Shown one piece after another: positions 1 through 12,837 of a stretch of 64,000 nucleotides of DNA. Source of the stretch: Cephalotus follicularis (taxonomy: Eukaryota; Streptophyta; Magnoliopsida; Oxalidales; Cephalotaceae); assembly GCA_001972305.1 (NCBI GenBank), contig BDDD01000364.1:360577-424576 (forward strand), written 5' to 3'. A program made the translations under genes and the position numbers. Under the pieces are notes generated by a model. That model did no database searches. It saw only the letters and a program-made list of their open reading frames with translations, and was not told where the DNA came from. Every line of letters begins with the position of its first letter. Within the stretch, counting starts at the first letter, position 1.

Positions 1-1
1 G

Positions 2-259
2 GCCTTCAGAGCCTTTGACGAGGAGCAGAGTCAAGCTCAGGGTCCCTACTGGTCGCCCAACGGTCACGATATTGCCCCCTTCGATGCATCTGCTGAGGCA
101 GCCTTTGATGCTGAGCCCCTCTCGTGGATCATTGCTGAGGAGTCCGCCCCAGCACGGACGACCGGGGGTGATCCAGCTCCCCCTCCCGGTCTCAGCCATG
201 AAGACCCTCCTCCCCCCGCCGATAGTGGACATACCCTCGGGGGACGAGGCCTAGAGTAG
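2..259 (+). pseudogene. C-terminal end of the antisense gene of Tat element 1 (partial)
   Basis: Frame 2 is open from the first base of the window to a TAG at 257-259, about 85 codons. The product is acidic and proline/serine/alanine rich, with an EDPPPPADSG stretch near the end. It sits at the same place, downstream of integrase and on the opposite strand, as the C-terminal exon of the antisense gene at 13453-15925, whose product also ends in an acidic, proline-rich tail. An AATAAA at 332-337 lies about 75 bases after the stop and could be its poly(A) signal. The 5' part is outside the window, so intactness cannot be judged. Confidence 0.6.
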
Positions 260-1484
260 CTCTTTTATTTTTTCTTTTTAGTTTCACCTTGTAACTTTCT
301 GTTTTCTCAGCATTGTAATCTTTGAGTTATTAATAAAATGGTGTGTTTTTATATCAAACTTGTCCATTTTACTTATTCTCTTTTAACAACTCATGAAGCA
401 CTTGGGAAGCATCGTACTCCCCGGCCCCGGGCTCTGCTTGCCTTGCGCGAGGCACTTGCGCTCCTCCTGGGCCTGCACTGTCCCCTTAAGGCAATTGAAC
501 GCAAACAACATCACAATTCTCTAACTTGACACGCTCGATCACTTAGGTTTTGTAGTCCTCTTAGGATGATGAAGTGTAAATAGTATAATAGTCTCTGAAC
601 TTTGATCGCCCAAGCTTGGTAGTCCCCTTGGGACACCTCGTTTTAAAGGTGCTTAGGCAAAAAAGACTTGGCCTGTGCAGGCTCTGTTGTGTTCATAGAC
701 TAAGCTTCCGCTCTGCCCAGACAAGTTTCTATGGGTTTGCCGGGTAGGTTATCGTCTGGCTCAGTGAGTCGTGAGCCAGGTTGTCTGAGCTCACAGTCCG
801 CGGAGGGACACTTGTATTAAAGTGCTCAGTACAACGAACTTGATCATTGCGAGTTCCCATGGATTCGCCTCTCAAGACACGACTTCAGGTCCAGTCGCAC
901 AAGTTCCCGTGGGATTGTCGACCGGGGGATGCTCCCTGGGGGGTCTTATTGTTTCTTTGGAAATCTTCACGTGATCCTTCGGGGGAGGCTTTTTGTTGGG
1001 TGCTTCACTGGGGAGCTCGGGTCAGTCAACCATAAGCTGAGGTCTGGTCGAGCCCTCGGGCGTTGATGCCCGGGCCCGGGCGCGGGCTTTATACAGGAGT
1101 AAGAGGCTTGGCCTAGTTTTGCTCGTGCTCCCGTCCTCAGTTCAGCCCGGCCCCTAGAGATGTTTTGTCAGGGGTGCTCCGGCGAAACCCTTGGGTACGC
1201 AGCAGGGTTGAGACCCCGTCTCTTCGGCATCAGTTGAGCGTTTGGGGGAGGGGGGTGGTTCCCCCTACTTAGCGTTGTTAGGTCTGCCCTCCTGGGGGTC
1301 TTTTTGGTGCTTCCCTGGTGGGGAGGCTTCGTTAGAGTTGGTCGGCGGCTGTTCAGAGGTTGAAGAACATGAACATTGGATCTCCGGCCCCTTGCAAACT
1401 TGGAACTATAGCCTTGAATACAATTTTTGAAGGAAAAGTTGAGAAAAAAGTCTTTTATTTCCTGAGTTTGTGTACATTTAACAA
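260..1484. other. Non-coding 3' region of Tat element 1 between antisense gene and pol
   Basis: No supported gene lies here. The stretch holds a poly(A)-like AATAAA at 332 and three spaced copies of a short motif around AAGTTYCYATGGG (near 723, 851 and 901). These correspond to three copies near 16544, 16670 and 16720 in element 2, so the repeat arrangement is conserved in this retrotransposon family. Short open frames here are not conserved with element 2. Confidence 0.6.
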
Positions 1485-4400
1485 CTATTGATAGTATTTC
1501 CTCAGATGCTCGACATTCCAAGCTCTGGCAATCTCCCTACCCCCTAAAGTTTCAAGTTTGAATGTTCCTGGTTGGAGTACTCTTTTGATCTTGTATGGCC
1601 CCTCCCAGGCAGGGGCTAGCTTTCCTCTAGTCCCGGTGGGGTCTGAAATTGCTGAGTTGTGCAGGACCAGGTCTCCTTGCCTTAGTGGTCTGGGGCTCAC
1701 CTTCCTGTTGTAATAACGGCTCACCCTTTATTGGTAAGCTGCAACTCTGATGGCGGCCTTGTCTCTGAGCTCTCCTACCAGATCGAGGAGGCATCTAAGC
1801 CCTTCTTCGTTGTTTTGCTATGTGAAGTGCACAACCCTTGGTGACTGGACACCAATCTCCACCGGTATCATGGCCTCCGCTCCGAAGCAAAGACTGAATG
1901 GGGATTCCCCGGTGGTGGTCCGAGGAGTGGTTCTATACGCCTACAAAACACTTGGTAGCTCATCAGTCCATCTTCCTTTGTTGTCTTCAAGGCGCTTCTT
2001 CAAGCCCGAGATGATTTCTCTGTTTATTACCTCCGCTTGGCCATTGCTCTGGGGGTAGGCCACAGAGGCGAGCCTATGCTCTATTCTCCACTCTTGGCAA
2101 AAGTCGCGGAAAGCCTGGCAGTCAAACTGTTTCCCATTATCTGAAACTATTATCCTGGGGACTCCGAATCTGCAGATGATGGACTTCCACATGAAGCTTT
2201 CGGTGTTCTTCTCTGTGATAGTGGCTAGGGGCTCTGCCTCTACCCACTTGGTAAAATAATCTACTGCTACAACGAGGAACTTCCTCTGGCCTGTCGCCAT
2301 CGGAAGTGGACCTACGAAATCCATTCCCCATTATGCAAAGGGCCAGGGGGCCGTTATAGATATTAGGGGCTGAGAAGGTCTTCTGCTTATGTTCGCATTC
2401 CTCTGGCACTTGTCTCATTTTCTCACCAGATCGACAGCGTCTTGATGCAAAGTCGGCCAATAATATCCTTGCCTTAGCAGCTTGTGGGACAACGTCCTGC
2501 CCCCCGTGTGGTTGCCACATACTCCTTCATGGACCTTCCTTAGAGCATAATCGGCCTCTAGGGGAGCCAGGCATCTCAGCTAGGGGAACGAAAAAGATCT
2601 TTTGTAGAGAATCCCCTCACGGAGCTGAAATCTGTTCGCTCTGTACACCAGTTTCCTTGCCTCCACGGGGTCCTCGGGTAAACTCCCATCCCTCAGCCAT
2701 CTAACAAACGGGGTCATCCAGTTCGGTCAATATCCATCACATCTACCTAAGAGATGGTGGGCTTGTCTAAGTAATATACCAGCACGGTTTGATTCTTCTC
2801 TAACTCCCCTACAGTAGCTAGCTTTGACAGCTGGTCTGCTCGGGCGTTTTCCGCCCTGGGTATCTTCATAACTCTGAGAACCTCGAACGCTGGCTTCAAA
2901 TTCCAGAAGTGTGATAAGTATCCTGCCATTGAATCTTCTCGGGGCTCATACTCTCCACAGGCCATACTGACCACTAGCTGAGAATCATTGGAGGCCTCTA
3001 TCCTCTGTACCTCTAGATGCTTCGCGATCGTCAGCCCTGCTATAAGAGCTTCCCATTCAGCTTCGTTGTTTGTGGCTTTGAAGCCAAACCTCAGAGCGTA
3101 CTCCAATGTCCACCCACTTGGACTTACCAGTACCACCCCTGCTCCACTACCCGTGATGCAGGAAGAGCCATCCACGGATAACTCCCAGCTCTCCCTCTCG
3201 CTCTCGGAGGGGTCCTCCCCCATACACTCCGTAGGTGTATTGTCTCCAACGAAGTCGGCCAGAACCTGCAACTTGATCTCTAGCCTGGCTTCAAACCTCA
3301 AATCATACTCGCCAAGCTCGACTGACCACTTGATTAGTCTGCCCGAGGTGTCAGGATTTGCAAGAATTTGCTTGAGTGGCTTGTCAGTCAGAACTTTGAT
3401 TGTATGGGCTTGAAAATATGGCCTCAATTTTCTGGCCGCGATGATTAGAGCATAGGCGAACTTCTTCACCTCCGGGTACCTCCCCTCAGCATCATTCAAC
3501 GCCTTGCTCACATAGTACACCGGCCTTTGAACTTTCTCTTCCTCCCTGACCAGCACCGCACTCACTGCGCCCGGGGAGGCCGCAAGGTACAAATACAAGT
3601 CTTCCCTGTCCTTAGGCTTAGAGATCAGGGGTGGGGAAGCCAGGTACTCCTTCAACTTATCGAAGGCTGCTTGGCATTCATCTGACCAGGAAAACCCCTT
3701 GGGGTCCCTCAGCACCCTAAAGAACGGGAGGCATTTTCTGCTGACTTCGAAACAAACCTGCTCAAGGCCTCTATTTTTCCATTTAGCTTTTGCACATCCC
3801 TGACGGCTCGGGGAGGCTTCAGACCTTGAACTGCTGAGATCTTCTCCGAGTTGGCCTCTATTCCTCTGCCCGAGACCATGAACCCTAGGAACTTGCCCGA
3901 GGTGACCCCGAAAGTGCACTTGGAGGGGTTGAGTTTCATTTGATATCTCCTTAGTACCCCAAACGTCTCCTCTAGGTCTTTGATGTGAGGGCTACCGCCC
4001 GGGGTTTTGACGAGCATGTCGTCGATATATACTTCCATGTTCCTCCCAATCTAGGGCTCAAAGATCTTATTGACCAGTCGTTGGTAGGTGGACCCTGCAT
4101 TCTTCAAACCGAAGGGTATGACCTTGTAACAGTACATCCCCCGGTCGGTGACGAAAGCTGTCTTGTCTTCATCGGGCCCGTACATAGCGATTTGATTGTA
4201 TCCTGAGTACGCATCCAAGAAGCTCAACATTCGGTAGCCCGAGGTCGCATCCACCAGCTGGTCTATCTTTGGAAGAGGGAAATGGTCCCTAGGGCAAGCT
4301 TTGTTAAGGTCTGTGAAGTCGATGCACATCCTCCACTTGTCGTTTGCTTTTTTAACCAGGACTGGGTTCGCCAGCCAGTCCGAGTAATGCAACTCTCTTA

Positions 4401-5301
4401 CAAACCCTGTCTGCATGAGTTTGCTCACCTCATCGGCTATCGCTTGCTGACGCTCGGAGGCGAAGTTCCTCTTCTTCTACCTGGTCGGGGTCCTCGCCGG
4501 GTCCACACTTAGTTTGTGGATTATTACACTTGGGCTGATCTCGGGGACCTCCTCCGTCGACCAGGCGAACACATCTCTGTTATTTCGGAGGAATGTTATT
4601 AATTCCCCCTGCTCCACCTCTCCGAGATGTGATCCGACTTGGAAGACTCTATCGGAGTTGCCCGCCTCCAGCGGCTCTTGGACCACATCTTCGACAGGCT
4701 GTGGACGCTCAGGTTCCATGTCCCCTCTGAGCTCCACGTTGGCGATGGGGAGAACTTTGTCCTTCCCGCGGTCTGCAACAGCAGTCTTGTAGCACTGCCT
4801 GGCCATCTGCTGGTCCCCTCTGGCTTCTCCCACGCCAAACCTAGTGGGGAACTTTATGAGTAGATACCTCGTGGACACTATCGCTTCCATCAGGTTCAGC
4901 CCCGGTCGCCCGATTATTGCGCTGTATGGGCTGGGCTTGTCAACCACCAGGAAAGTCATCAACACCTGGGTTTGGCGAGAAGCTGTGCTTGCAACCACCG
5001 ACAGGTCGAGGGATCCCAAAGGATGGACCATCTCCACTGCAAATCCTACCAGTGGAGTCTTTACTGGCTTTAGCTGGTCGACCGGTATCCTTAACTGATC
5101 AAAGGCGTGTTTGTACAGGATGTCGGCCGAGCTACCGCTATCGATCAGGATCCTTTTCATGGTGAAAAGTTCCACCATGAGTGTCACCACCACCGGATCA
5201 TCGTAAGGGAGACGTACTCCCTCATAGTCCACCTCGGAGAAGGATATGACCTCCTCATCTCCGCCAGTCCTCAGCCTCTTGTTGTGATGGACCTGCTGCA
5301 C
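1485..5301 (-). pseudogene. pol of Tat element 1: protease, RT, two RNase H domains, integrase (broken)
   Basis: From the 5' end: aspartic protease with a DSGSSADILY motif (near 5140); reverse transcriptase with the YSDWLANPVLVKK, FLDAYSGYNQ and YIDD motifs (4430-3900); a first RNase H (about 3750-3270); a second RNase H with VDGSS and TNNEAEWEAL (3190-2850); and integrase with HHCC finger and D-D-E core (2580-1940), ending at 1485. Visible lesions are TAG codons near 4477 and 4051, and a frameshift near 3735 between RT and RNase H. Stops follow at 2747, in the CxxC half of the integrase finger near 2418, near 2334 before the MDFVGPLP motif, and at about 1938 in the integrase core. It would have copied element RNA and integrated the cDNA, but this copy cannot make a working polyprotein. 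Nearly every block aligns by eye with element 2. Confidence 0.9.
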
Positions 5302-6757
5302 CGCCAGGGACTGCCTCCCATAGGATTTCCTGGCATTCTTATGGTCGTCACCAGACGCGACCCCCCCAGAGATGGTGTGGATAACACCCTGGGCTTTTGC
5401 TGCTGCTCTTCCTCTTGCCGCGAAGCTTCTTCTCTCCTCGACTCCCTTCTTCCCTGGGGAGCCTCCCTATCCACGTACTTGCGCAGGTGTCCCCTTCGGA
5501 TCAAATCCTCGATCTGATTCTTCAGTTGCCTGCATTCCTCGGTGTCGTTCCCGTGATCACGATGGTACCGGCAATACTTTTCCACGTCCCTTCTCTCTGC
5601 TGGGGATCTCAACTTCTCGGGCCACTGGATGGGGACCTTATCCTGCTCCATGGCTAGTATCCTGGTGCGGGTGTCTAGGAGGGGGGCGAAGTTGTTGTAG
5701 GATGGGATCGGTGCCCCTCCCTGGGTTGGGCCCTCCCTCCTGGAGAGCTTGTGTCTGAGGTCATCTTTGGTCAGGTCCGATCTCTCCCTTCTCTTCTCTT
5801 TCTTTCCGGGAGCATTTCGTGAATGGTCTCCTCTCTCCTCCCGATGGCCCGACCAGTTTCTGGCCGCCATCTCTTCCTCCACGTTGACGTACCTCTCTGC
5901 CCTCCTCAGCAGGTCTGCCATGTCCAAGGTGGGTCGCTTCAGAAGGGAGAAGGTGAAAGAGGAGTTGTTCCTCAGGCCGTTGCTTAATGCCGCCATGGCG
6001 AATGACGGCTCCAGGTCCTTCACCGTGAGAGACTCCTTGTTGAACCTGGTTAGGTAGTCCCTCAATGACTCATGCCTTCCTTGCACCACGTTGATCAGAT
6101 GGGTGGCATTTCTCCTCTGCGTAGTGCTGTTGAGGAATTTGGTGACGAACAGTTCCGTGAGCTGATCAAAGTCCTCTACTGACTTCTGGGCCAGGGTCGA
6201 AAACCATGACTGGGCGGCTCCAGTTAGTGTGGATGGGAACCCTCAGCAGAGCGTGGCGTCTGAAGCCTGGTGCACCAACATAGTTTGGATGTAGGTGCGG
6301 ACATGCTGGAGGGGGTCCGTGGACCCGTCATATTTGTCAAGGCTGGGGAGCCGGAACCCACTGGGGATGCGCTCCGCCATGATTTCTGCTGCGAACGGAT
6401 GGGCGCTGAGGCTGCGCACCTCCGCTAGATATCCCTTTGGCTTCTCGGCTGCTTGGAGCCTTTTCTCCACCTCCGCAAGCCTCCTATTCATTGTTTGCTC
6501 CACGTCTTCAATGTTCCTAGCCTTGCTAGAAACATGCGACCGCCCAGCCAATGCAGCGGGTAGGTCACGCCTACTCCCTTGCTCCGCTCCGGCTCTGCGC
6601 GAAGCATGGGAGCGCATTCGCACCTCTTTCACGCGCCCGGCCTCCCTTTGGGGATCCACTTCCATTGGCTGGCATTCAGAGCGCGCCATTCTGGGATCGT
6701 TGGGCTGATCCCGGGCAATTGAGGACTCTGCCCTCTGAGATACGTGGATCTCAGGTC
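5271..6757 (-). pseudogene. gag of Tat element 1, main part (capsid and zinc knuckle), broken
   Basis: The reading frame shows a central capsid-like retrotransposon gag domain (KYDGSTDPLQHVRTY through the region near 5900) and a zinc-knuckle-like C-x2-YH-x3-HG-x4-C motif near 5570, followed by a basic tail. Gag would form the virus-like particle that packages element RNA. A TGA interrupts the capsid domain at 6243-6245, where element 2 has an arginine codon. The frame also shifts relative to element 2 just before the protease, near 5390. The N-terminal part lies at 9608-9959, separated by the solo LTR at 6763-9607. Confidence 0.85.
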
Positions 6758-6762
6758 TCCTC

Positions 6763-9607
6763 TGTCACGCACGGACCCAGTCCGGCTGGAATCCGTCGTG
6801 CCCGCTACGAGGCCAAGCCTTCCAACAGAGACTCACCTCTTAGGTTCAGCAGAACAGAGTTTCAGAAAAGCATTTTAAAACAGAAGAAATCTTCAAAACA
6901 TAAAGAAAACAGAACAGTTTCTTGAAAAACTTGAAAATAATTCTAACTCTTAAAATTTTTCGAAAATCGGGCATGTAGTATTCGTTTATAGGACTATACC
7001 CCCTGTAAAGAAAAACACAGTTTTATAAATCACACTCCCGAAGGAGGAAACAGTTTGAAATAGGCTCAACCCTCAACAGATCACACTCCCGAAGGAGGAA
7101 ACATTTTGTAAAATGGGCTCAGCCCTCAGCAGATCACAATTTAAAAACAGAAAACAAGTAATGGGTTGGGCTCTGCCTCAACCATATTAACAGAACATAA
7201 AGCTAAACTAGGGCTCCGCCCTTTCAAACGAAACAAAAACAGTTATATAAAACCATAAGAAATGTAGAATTCAAAATGTTTATGCAATGATGCTATGCAT
7301 GTGTTGACCCTGGTAGCATGTCCTTTATGGTCTCACCTCAGCAGACAGACAGACTCCAGCTGACAGAGCGCAGCAGACTAACCTGTCAGAACTAAAAACA
7401 GAAAACAGAGGAGAGGGTTAGTCCACAGGACTAGTGAGATGGAACAAAAAGACTCAGTAGAGTATTTGTATCGCAATATAAAAAGCTCCATACAGAAATG
7501 ATATAAAAGTATAAAACAATTGAAACAGAGTAAAAATCCAGAATCTGTTTTATAAACAGATTTAAAACCACTTAAACAGATTTATACATCCAAAAATCGA
7601 TAAATAAACAGATTATAAAACAAACGTTAACAGAATCAGCAGAAAGTCAGATTCTTTTCTCAAAACAGATTTACTTCCTCAGAATCTCAGATATATATAT
7701 AGTATTTAACAAAGTTTAAACAGAATAAACATATAAAGATGCACTGGATCTACTAGGTAAGGTTGACGCCTGGGCCCCATCTGGCCAAACGTCCAGCAGA
7801 ACATAGGGGCAATGATACCGTCGTATCAAAGCATCAGAATAGAAAGTCTACCGTGTAGACAGTGCCTCTCATGGGCATCAGATATATATATATATAATAC
7901 AATACCGAGATCCCAGAGCATCAAGATATATTTAAACCGATTTCAGAAACACAGAATACAGAATTTCAGATTTTCTCAAAACAGACTTCAAACAGATTTA
8001 AGCAGATACAGAGATCGGCAGAGCCGTCAAAACAGATTTATACAGATTCAGAAATCGTTTTCTTATCCAATACAGATATAACCGAAAATAGCGTCATACT
8101 ATGATTATAACCACGTAAGCATTTGAAAACAATAAAAGAAAGTTCAGACATTACAACTTAAACAGATTTCAGAAATGAACAAAAACCAAGTTCATTCAGA
8201 TACAGAAAACAAATAAGCAAACATGCTCATACATTCATAACATTAAAATATTTCAGAGTAAAAAGGGTTAAAGAAAGGCGTTCCACTCACTATACAGACG
8301 AGCGAGTCCCTCGACTGGTCGCCTCCATGGCCGACCTCAAAGGCAGGATCCTCTGCCAACAGACAGACAGACCATCAGAACTCAGACAGACAACAGACTA
8401 TCAGAACCTAAGCATGCACAAAACCGTGCAATGCGTTATGCAATGACATGCGTGCAGATGTCAGAAAACCATAACGACCTATCCGGTCGACAGAAACAGA
8501 AGTTTGATTATCATAAACATCTTTTAAACTTTCATTTAAACATCCGTTCAAAAACATTAAAGCTAGTCCAAGTGGTCGTCCGAGTTATCCAATTCGAGTC
8601 ATATAAGCAATTTAAGTTCATATGCAACAGAAACAGATATAGAAATGCAGAAAACAGCGGAAAAAAAAACTAACGGAACAGAGTTCGGAATTTACTGAAA
8701 GCTGATGAAACGGAGTACAGAGTCAGAATCCCGCAGCAGAACTGGAACGGATCACATCGCCGCAGAGAACGGAGTCGGAAAACTGTCCGAAATTTCTCGT
8801 CGGAGGGTCATCGACGCGTGGGCCCACGCGCTCCGCAGAGGTCGCATCTGGAGCGCTGGGGAGCACGGATCTGAGGCGCGTTGGGTCTGGCGCTGCCGCA
8901 TCTGGCTGGAACGGGCACATTGACCGCGGCTGCCCTTCGTCGGCGATCTGCGCTGCCGACGTCGTCACGGGTCGGGGTCGGTATCGTTAGAACGGTCGCA
9001 ATGCCAGGAGTCCAAATCTGGGCTCGCCTTGCCGTGACGACCACCGGAGACGCCGGAACGATTAAGAACAGTGGCCGGGAGAGAGAAGTGCTCGCCGGGC
9101 GCAAACGGCGCCATTGCCGGCGTCGAGGCTGGGGCCGGTGTACTCGGGAGGTCGCTGTGGTTCGACCCATACCCTCACCGGCGTCAGATCGGCTCTGACG
9201 CCGGCGGCAGGAGCAGAGAGAGAGTGAGAGAACGGGAGAGATGGGAGAGAAACAGGGAGAGATAGAGAAAAGCATAAAAAATGCCAAAAAATTCCATTTT
9301 CCATATATATAACTCAAAACGGACCGATTTGTCCAGAATTTAACTGATACGGATAGAAATTGGATATTTAGGACATACCACTTGGCCTATTTTCTGAAAT
9401 CAGCAGCAGTTTCAGAAAAACATCATTTAATTTACAGAAAAGAAAAATCAATTTCTTATGCAGAAAACCATCAGAATAAAATTGTGAAAATTTAAATAAT
9501 GCCATGATGCATATCATGAATGACAGAAAAAAAATTAACAAACTGATAGACAGACAGAAGCCATGTAGGCTCACAGACACAGACCGTACAAGGACACGGA
9601 TGTCACA
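6763..9607 (-). mobile_element. Solo LTR A of a chromovirus-like (Tekay/Del type) gypsy element, in gag of Tat element 1
   Basis: The insert is bounded by a perfect 5-bp target duplication TCCTC (6758-6762 and 9608-9612). Removing it rejoins the gag sequence as seen in element 2. On the minus strand it begins TGTGACATCC and ends GCGTGACA, the TG...CA ends expected of an LTR. It has a TATA-like run (about 9302-9312), then a CT-rich leader with GAGAGA complements, and no coding domains. A two-copy direct repeat built on TCACACTCCCGAAGGAGGAAAC lies near 7025 and 7080. At 2845 bp it fits the long LTRs of Tekay/Del chromoviruses; the lineage call is inference. Confidence 0.85.
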
Positions 9608-9959
9608 TCCTCCTTAGGGGAAGGTTATCCCCTGACTGCCTAAGGGGACGTTCGTCTCCCCCTGGCGGGTTTCGCCTGTCGCCTCGGGGGTGCCCAATCT
9701 CCACTGCTGGCCTGTTGTGGCCAGAAACTCCCCGGGCCACTGATGGGACGGTCCCGACGCGTTGTTGGTTTGCCTGGGCGGCGGTTAGCAACTCGGTGAG
9801 GCGCTCCACCCCTTTGATCATTTGGTTTAGCCGCTCCCCCGTTACGGGAGCCTGTTCTGTGACGGCGACAGCTTGGGCAGTTTGGGCTAGGTCGCTTCCA
9901 GCGGCGGGCTGACTTCCACCCGCACTAGAGTAAGTGTTGACGTGCTTCCTCGGAGGCCT
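9608..9959 (-). pseudogene. gag N-terminus of Tat element 1 (start codon lost)
   Basis: This is the 5' end of the gag frame, before the solo LTR interruption. It aligns with the N-terminus in element 2: a short PPRK start, then a leucine-rich helix with ERLTELLTAA near 9800, then ARGVSG and HPRG motifs. The position equivalent to the element 2 start codon (25885-25887) reads AGG here at 9957-9959 instead of ATG, so the native start appears mutated. Confidence 0.7.
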
Positions 9960-9983
9960 GATTCTATATGGCTTATTGCTGCG

Positions 9984-10004
9984 TTTCCCACAGACGGCGC
10001 CAAC
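9984..10004 (-). promoter_or_regulatory. Primer-binding region of Tat element 1
   Basis: Directly inside the 5' LTR the minus strand reads GTTGGCGCCGTCTGTGG. The first bases TGGCGCCGT match the complement of the 3' end of plant tRNA-Asp; the match weakens after that. Element 2 has the equivalent GTTGGCGCTGTCTGTGG at 25913-25932. Confidence 0.55.
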
Positions 10005-10650
10005 TGTTGATGCAGAAATCTCTCCTACAACAGCACCCCACGTGTAAGGACTTCATTTGTTTAGGGGAACGCAGGAATCTATCCGAGAAAGGGTATCAAG
10101 TAATGGCCGGCGATCTCTGCACAAACAAGAGAGAAAGGTAGAAGGTCCAGGAGGTTATTCTCCCAGGGACACTCCGACGCTCAAGTTATCAGTTGTATAA
10201 AGAGTATTTTTGGTTCTCTCTGTGCTAGAAAAATGGCTGACCTTTGTATTGACTGTTGAACTGGTATTTATAGGAATGTCTGTGATTGATGAGCGTCCAA
10301 TCGGGAGTTGGCTGCTCCTAGGGAGAGGGCGTCAGTGACCCTGACATTTCCCTTGGTCTCCTCCCCATTTGGTGTCCATAGCCGCAAGCCCATTAATGGA
10401 TTGGAGGGTTGTGGCGGCTTGTCAGTTTCTTTTCTCACACTGATGTGACGGGGTGTCAGCCTATCTGTGTAGCTGAGCGGGCGTGCAAGCCTGGCCTCCT
10501 GGCCTGTGTAGCGTGTCAGACTGTTTGGGAGACCTTTTCCTTGATTGATGACAAGACATATACTCCATGCACTCATTCTCTGAGAGGACAGCTGTTGTCC
10601 TCCTCTCCTGACACGCGTCATCAGGCTTATAAGGGATTTTTCCCATATCA
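10005..10650 (-). repeat. 5' LTR of Tat element 1
   Basis: The 646-bp LTR begins TGTTGATGCAG and ends CCCATATCA on the plus strand, so it is TG...CA bounded. Its first 60 bases resemble the 901-bp LTRs of element 2, but the rest has diverged and is shorter. A minus-strand TATA box (complement of TATTTATAG, 10265-10273) marks the probable start of genomic RNA. Homology with the duplicated segment at 31856 starts directly outside it. Confidence 0.85.
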
Positions 10651-11936
10651 AAAATCATATTTCCTTTGTAACACAATTACGATAACAATAATATTTCTAT
10701 CCGTACTGATGTTGAGGAGATACTACACACTTTTTATTATTTCAATAATTTTTTGATTAATATTTTATATATTTAATCGTTTAATACAGTGTTCTATATA
10801 TCTCGATCACCTCTGTACATTTTTAAATTAATTGAATATTTACAATAATTTTATTTTTTTACATTTATATAAGATATTTTAATAGTTATATGAGATTTAC
10901 ACTAATTTTTTTTATAAACATTGAATTTTTCTCTATAAATATGAAAAAAAAATATCTATAATTATCTAATTATTTTGAAATTTACAAAGATGATCTATAT
11001 AGATCGAATATGAATTAGATTTATAAAATTTTAAGGTAAACGGTATAAAGGAATGTGAAAGAAAATAGTACTCTGTCAATAAATCATTATAAATAATTTT
11101 TCATAACACAAGCTGTATCTAATAAATTATTAGAAAGTGAATTTCACTGTTATAATAAATTTTATAACTCAATAGGCTTTAGGAATCCGTTACTCCAAAA
11201 CATTATTAATGAGGGAATTCTCGTTTGCTATCAAACGCAAGCACCGAAGCCATGCTAGGCATCAATTACAAATAGCTAGCTTGTTATTTAGTAAGCTACA
11301 AGTCACGTATCTGAATTTTTAGCTAGTTAACTAGCTAGAGCATCCAAAACGAGTGACAAACTGTCAAAAACAATTATCGATAAAGTTATTGTATTTTTGA
11401 TAAATTTTCATATATTTAATTTAATATATCAAAAAAATTAAATTTATCTTATATAAAATAAAGTAAAATTCGATAAAAAATTGTTTTTACAAAATTGAAC
11501 TCCCAACAAATGATACTACTTTTTATAATTTTCATTGATAAATTTTAATTTTTTAAAAATATTGTATCATCGCTTGATTATCAACCCTACAAAAAACATA
11601 TATCTCTTTATATGTAATAAATTAATTAATTATTAAACTATTTCTAATTTAATCACGCAATCGATTATCCTTTGAAAATTTCAACGCAAAAAAATTTATT
11701 TTCACCGTTGTAGATGCAATCAATAAAATTAATTTTAATTCAATAAGCAAATAGATCAAAATATATATAATATATTTTATGTCTATCCTTTTCTTTAATC
11801 ACTGTGATTGGATTGGTTCCTATTTTTCATTTGTTAGAATATATGAAAGATATCGTCTTTTACCAAAAAATTAAATAATAAAAAATCTTTCATATGACAA
11901 TAAGTCAATAGCAAAATAAAATTACACAAACATGAA
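10651..11936. repeat. Duplicated AT-rich segment, copy A (left part)
   Basis: This matches 31856-33188 almost base for base apart from scattered substitutions and small indels. Shared landmarks include an ACAATTACGATAACAATAAT stretch and a palindromic TTAGCTAGTTAACTAGCTAG stretch. No coding potential is evident. The copy continues at 26834 after the inserted Tat element 2. Copy B has an extra local duplication near 32382-32435 that is absent here. Confidence 0.9.
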
Positions 11937-12837
11937 TGTTGATACAGAAATCCTTCTCTCAACAGTATCCTACGTGGAGCACTTTTATTTCTTAAGAGAA
12001 ACGCAAGCCAAAGATGCCTTGAGGAAGAGTTTGATCTCGGACACCTGCACAAGGAAACAGAAATAGTGGAAAGTCCAGGAGGTTGTTCTCCCGGGGACAC
12101 TCCGACGCTCAAGTTAGACAAAGTGCAGATGAAAATAGGTTCTTTGCAATGTGAAAAATGGCTGACCTTTGTTCAGTCTGTTGAACTTGTATTTATAGTG
12201 GAGTTTTGTAACTGATTGAGCGTATAATTCGGATGTGATTGTTATCCCCTAGGGAAATGCCGAGGATCTCGGTCATTCCCCTTGATCTCCGCCTATAATG
12301 TCGCTGTTTCCTTTGTTGTAGTTGATTATGATTATATCTCCTTATTTGGATAAGTGTAGATCCCGAGAAATCAGGCGATGTTAATCCCCTTATCCCATAG
12401 ATAAGGTTGAAGTCCTCCGTTTCAGGGCTGTGAAGGAATTCGATTATGCTACTGTTGCAGAGGTCATGGTCCTCTTTAGTACGAGGACCAAAGTAGTTTG
12501 GATATGTCCGAGGAGGAGCTTGAAAGTTTTTGTGTAGTAAAGGAAATGTTTCCTGTTCTATGCCTGGTAGATACTTTGGGCCGAGGAAGTCCTCTGCCCT
12601 TACACCCTGGGTGTGGTCTTCTGCTTCTAAGTCCGAGGAGCGTCCTCGGACTTGATGTCTCAGTATGTTCTCTTCAAAAAGTACCGGTCCTCGGCTCCAG
12701 GTCCGAGAATGACGTTCTTTTCCATGTGTGTTCTCCTCGGCACGGCTGTTGATAAGCTTCTAACCCCTCATGGACAGCTGGTCATCTCTGCTGTGGACAC
12801 GTGTCCTTCTTAATATAAACATATTTTTCCTCCATCA
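11937..12837 (-). repeat. 3' LTR of Tat element 2
   Basis: TGTTGATACAG...CTCCATCA on the plus strand, 901 bp, paired with 25933-26833. The complement of TATTTATAG at about 12190-12198 is the LTR TATA box. The adjoining plus-strand TATGCCCCCCTGGTCCTTG (12838-12856) is the complement of the polypurine tract that primes second-strand synthesis. Confidence 0.95.

Larger units (their letters stand above)
1..10650 (-). mobile_element. Tat-type Ty3/gypsy retrotransposon 1 (decayed, cut by window start)
   Basis: Reading on the minus strand the order is 5' LTR (10005-10650), primer-binding region, gag, protease, reverse transcriptase, two RNase H domains, integrase, then a downstream segment whose opposite strand carries the end of an antisense gene. 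The 3' LTR must lie left of base 1. The domain order, the absence of a chromodomain and the second, plant-type RNase H (TNNEAEWEAL motif) fit the Tat clade. The coding part holds several nonsense codons and frameshifts and its gag is split by a solo LTR, so the copy is dead. It is closely related to, but clearly more decayed than, the element at 11937-26833. Its 5' LTR ends exactly where homology with the duplicated segment at 31856 begins, which confirms the boundary. Confidence 0.9.

Noticed and set aside
2137..2520. 127-codon frame overlapping integrase of Tat element 1
   Set aside because: Off-frame reading of the integrase HHCC region; the true frame is interrupted by a stop.
8808..9317. 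169-codon arginine-rich frame in solo LTR A
   Set aside because: Low-complexity translation of a GC-rich leader region, with no domain and no start context.
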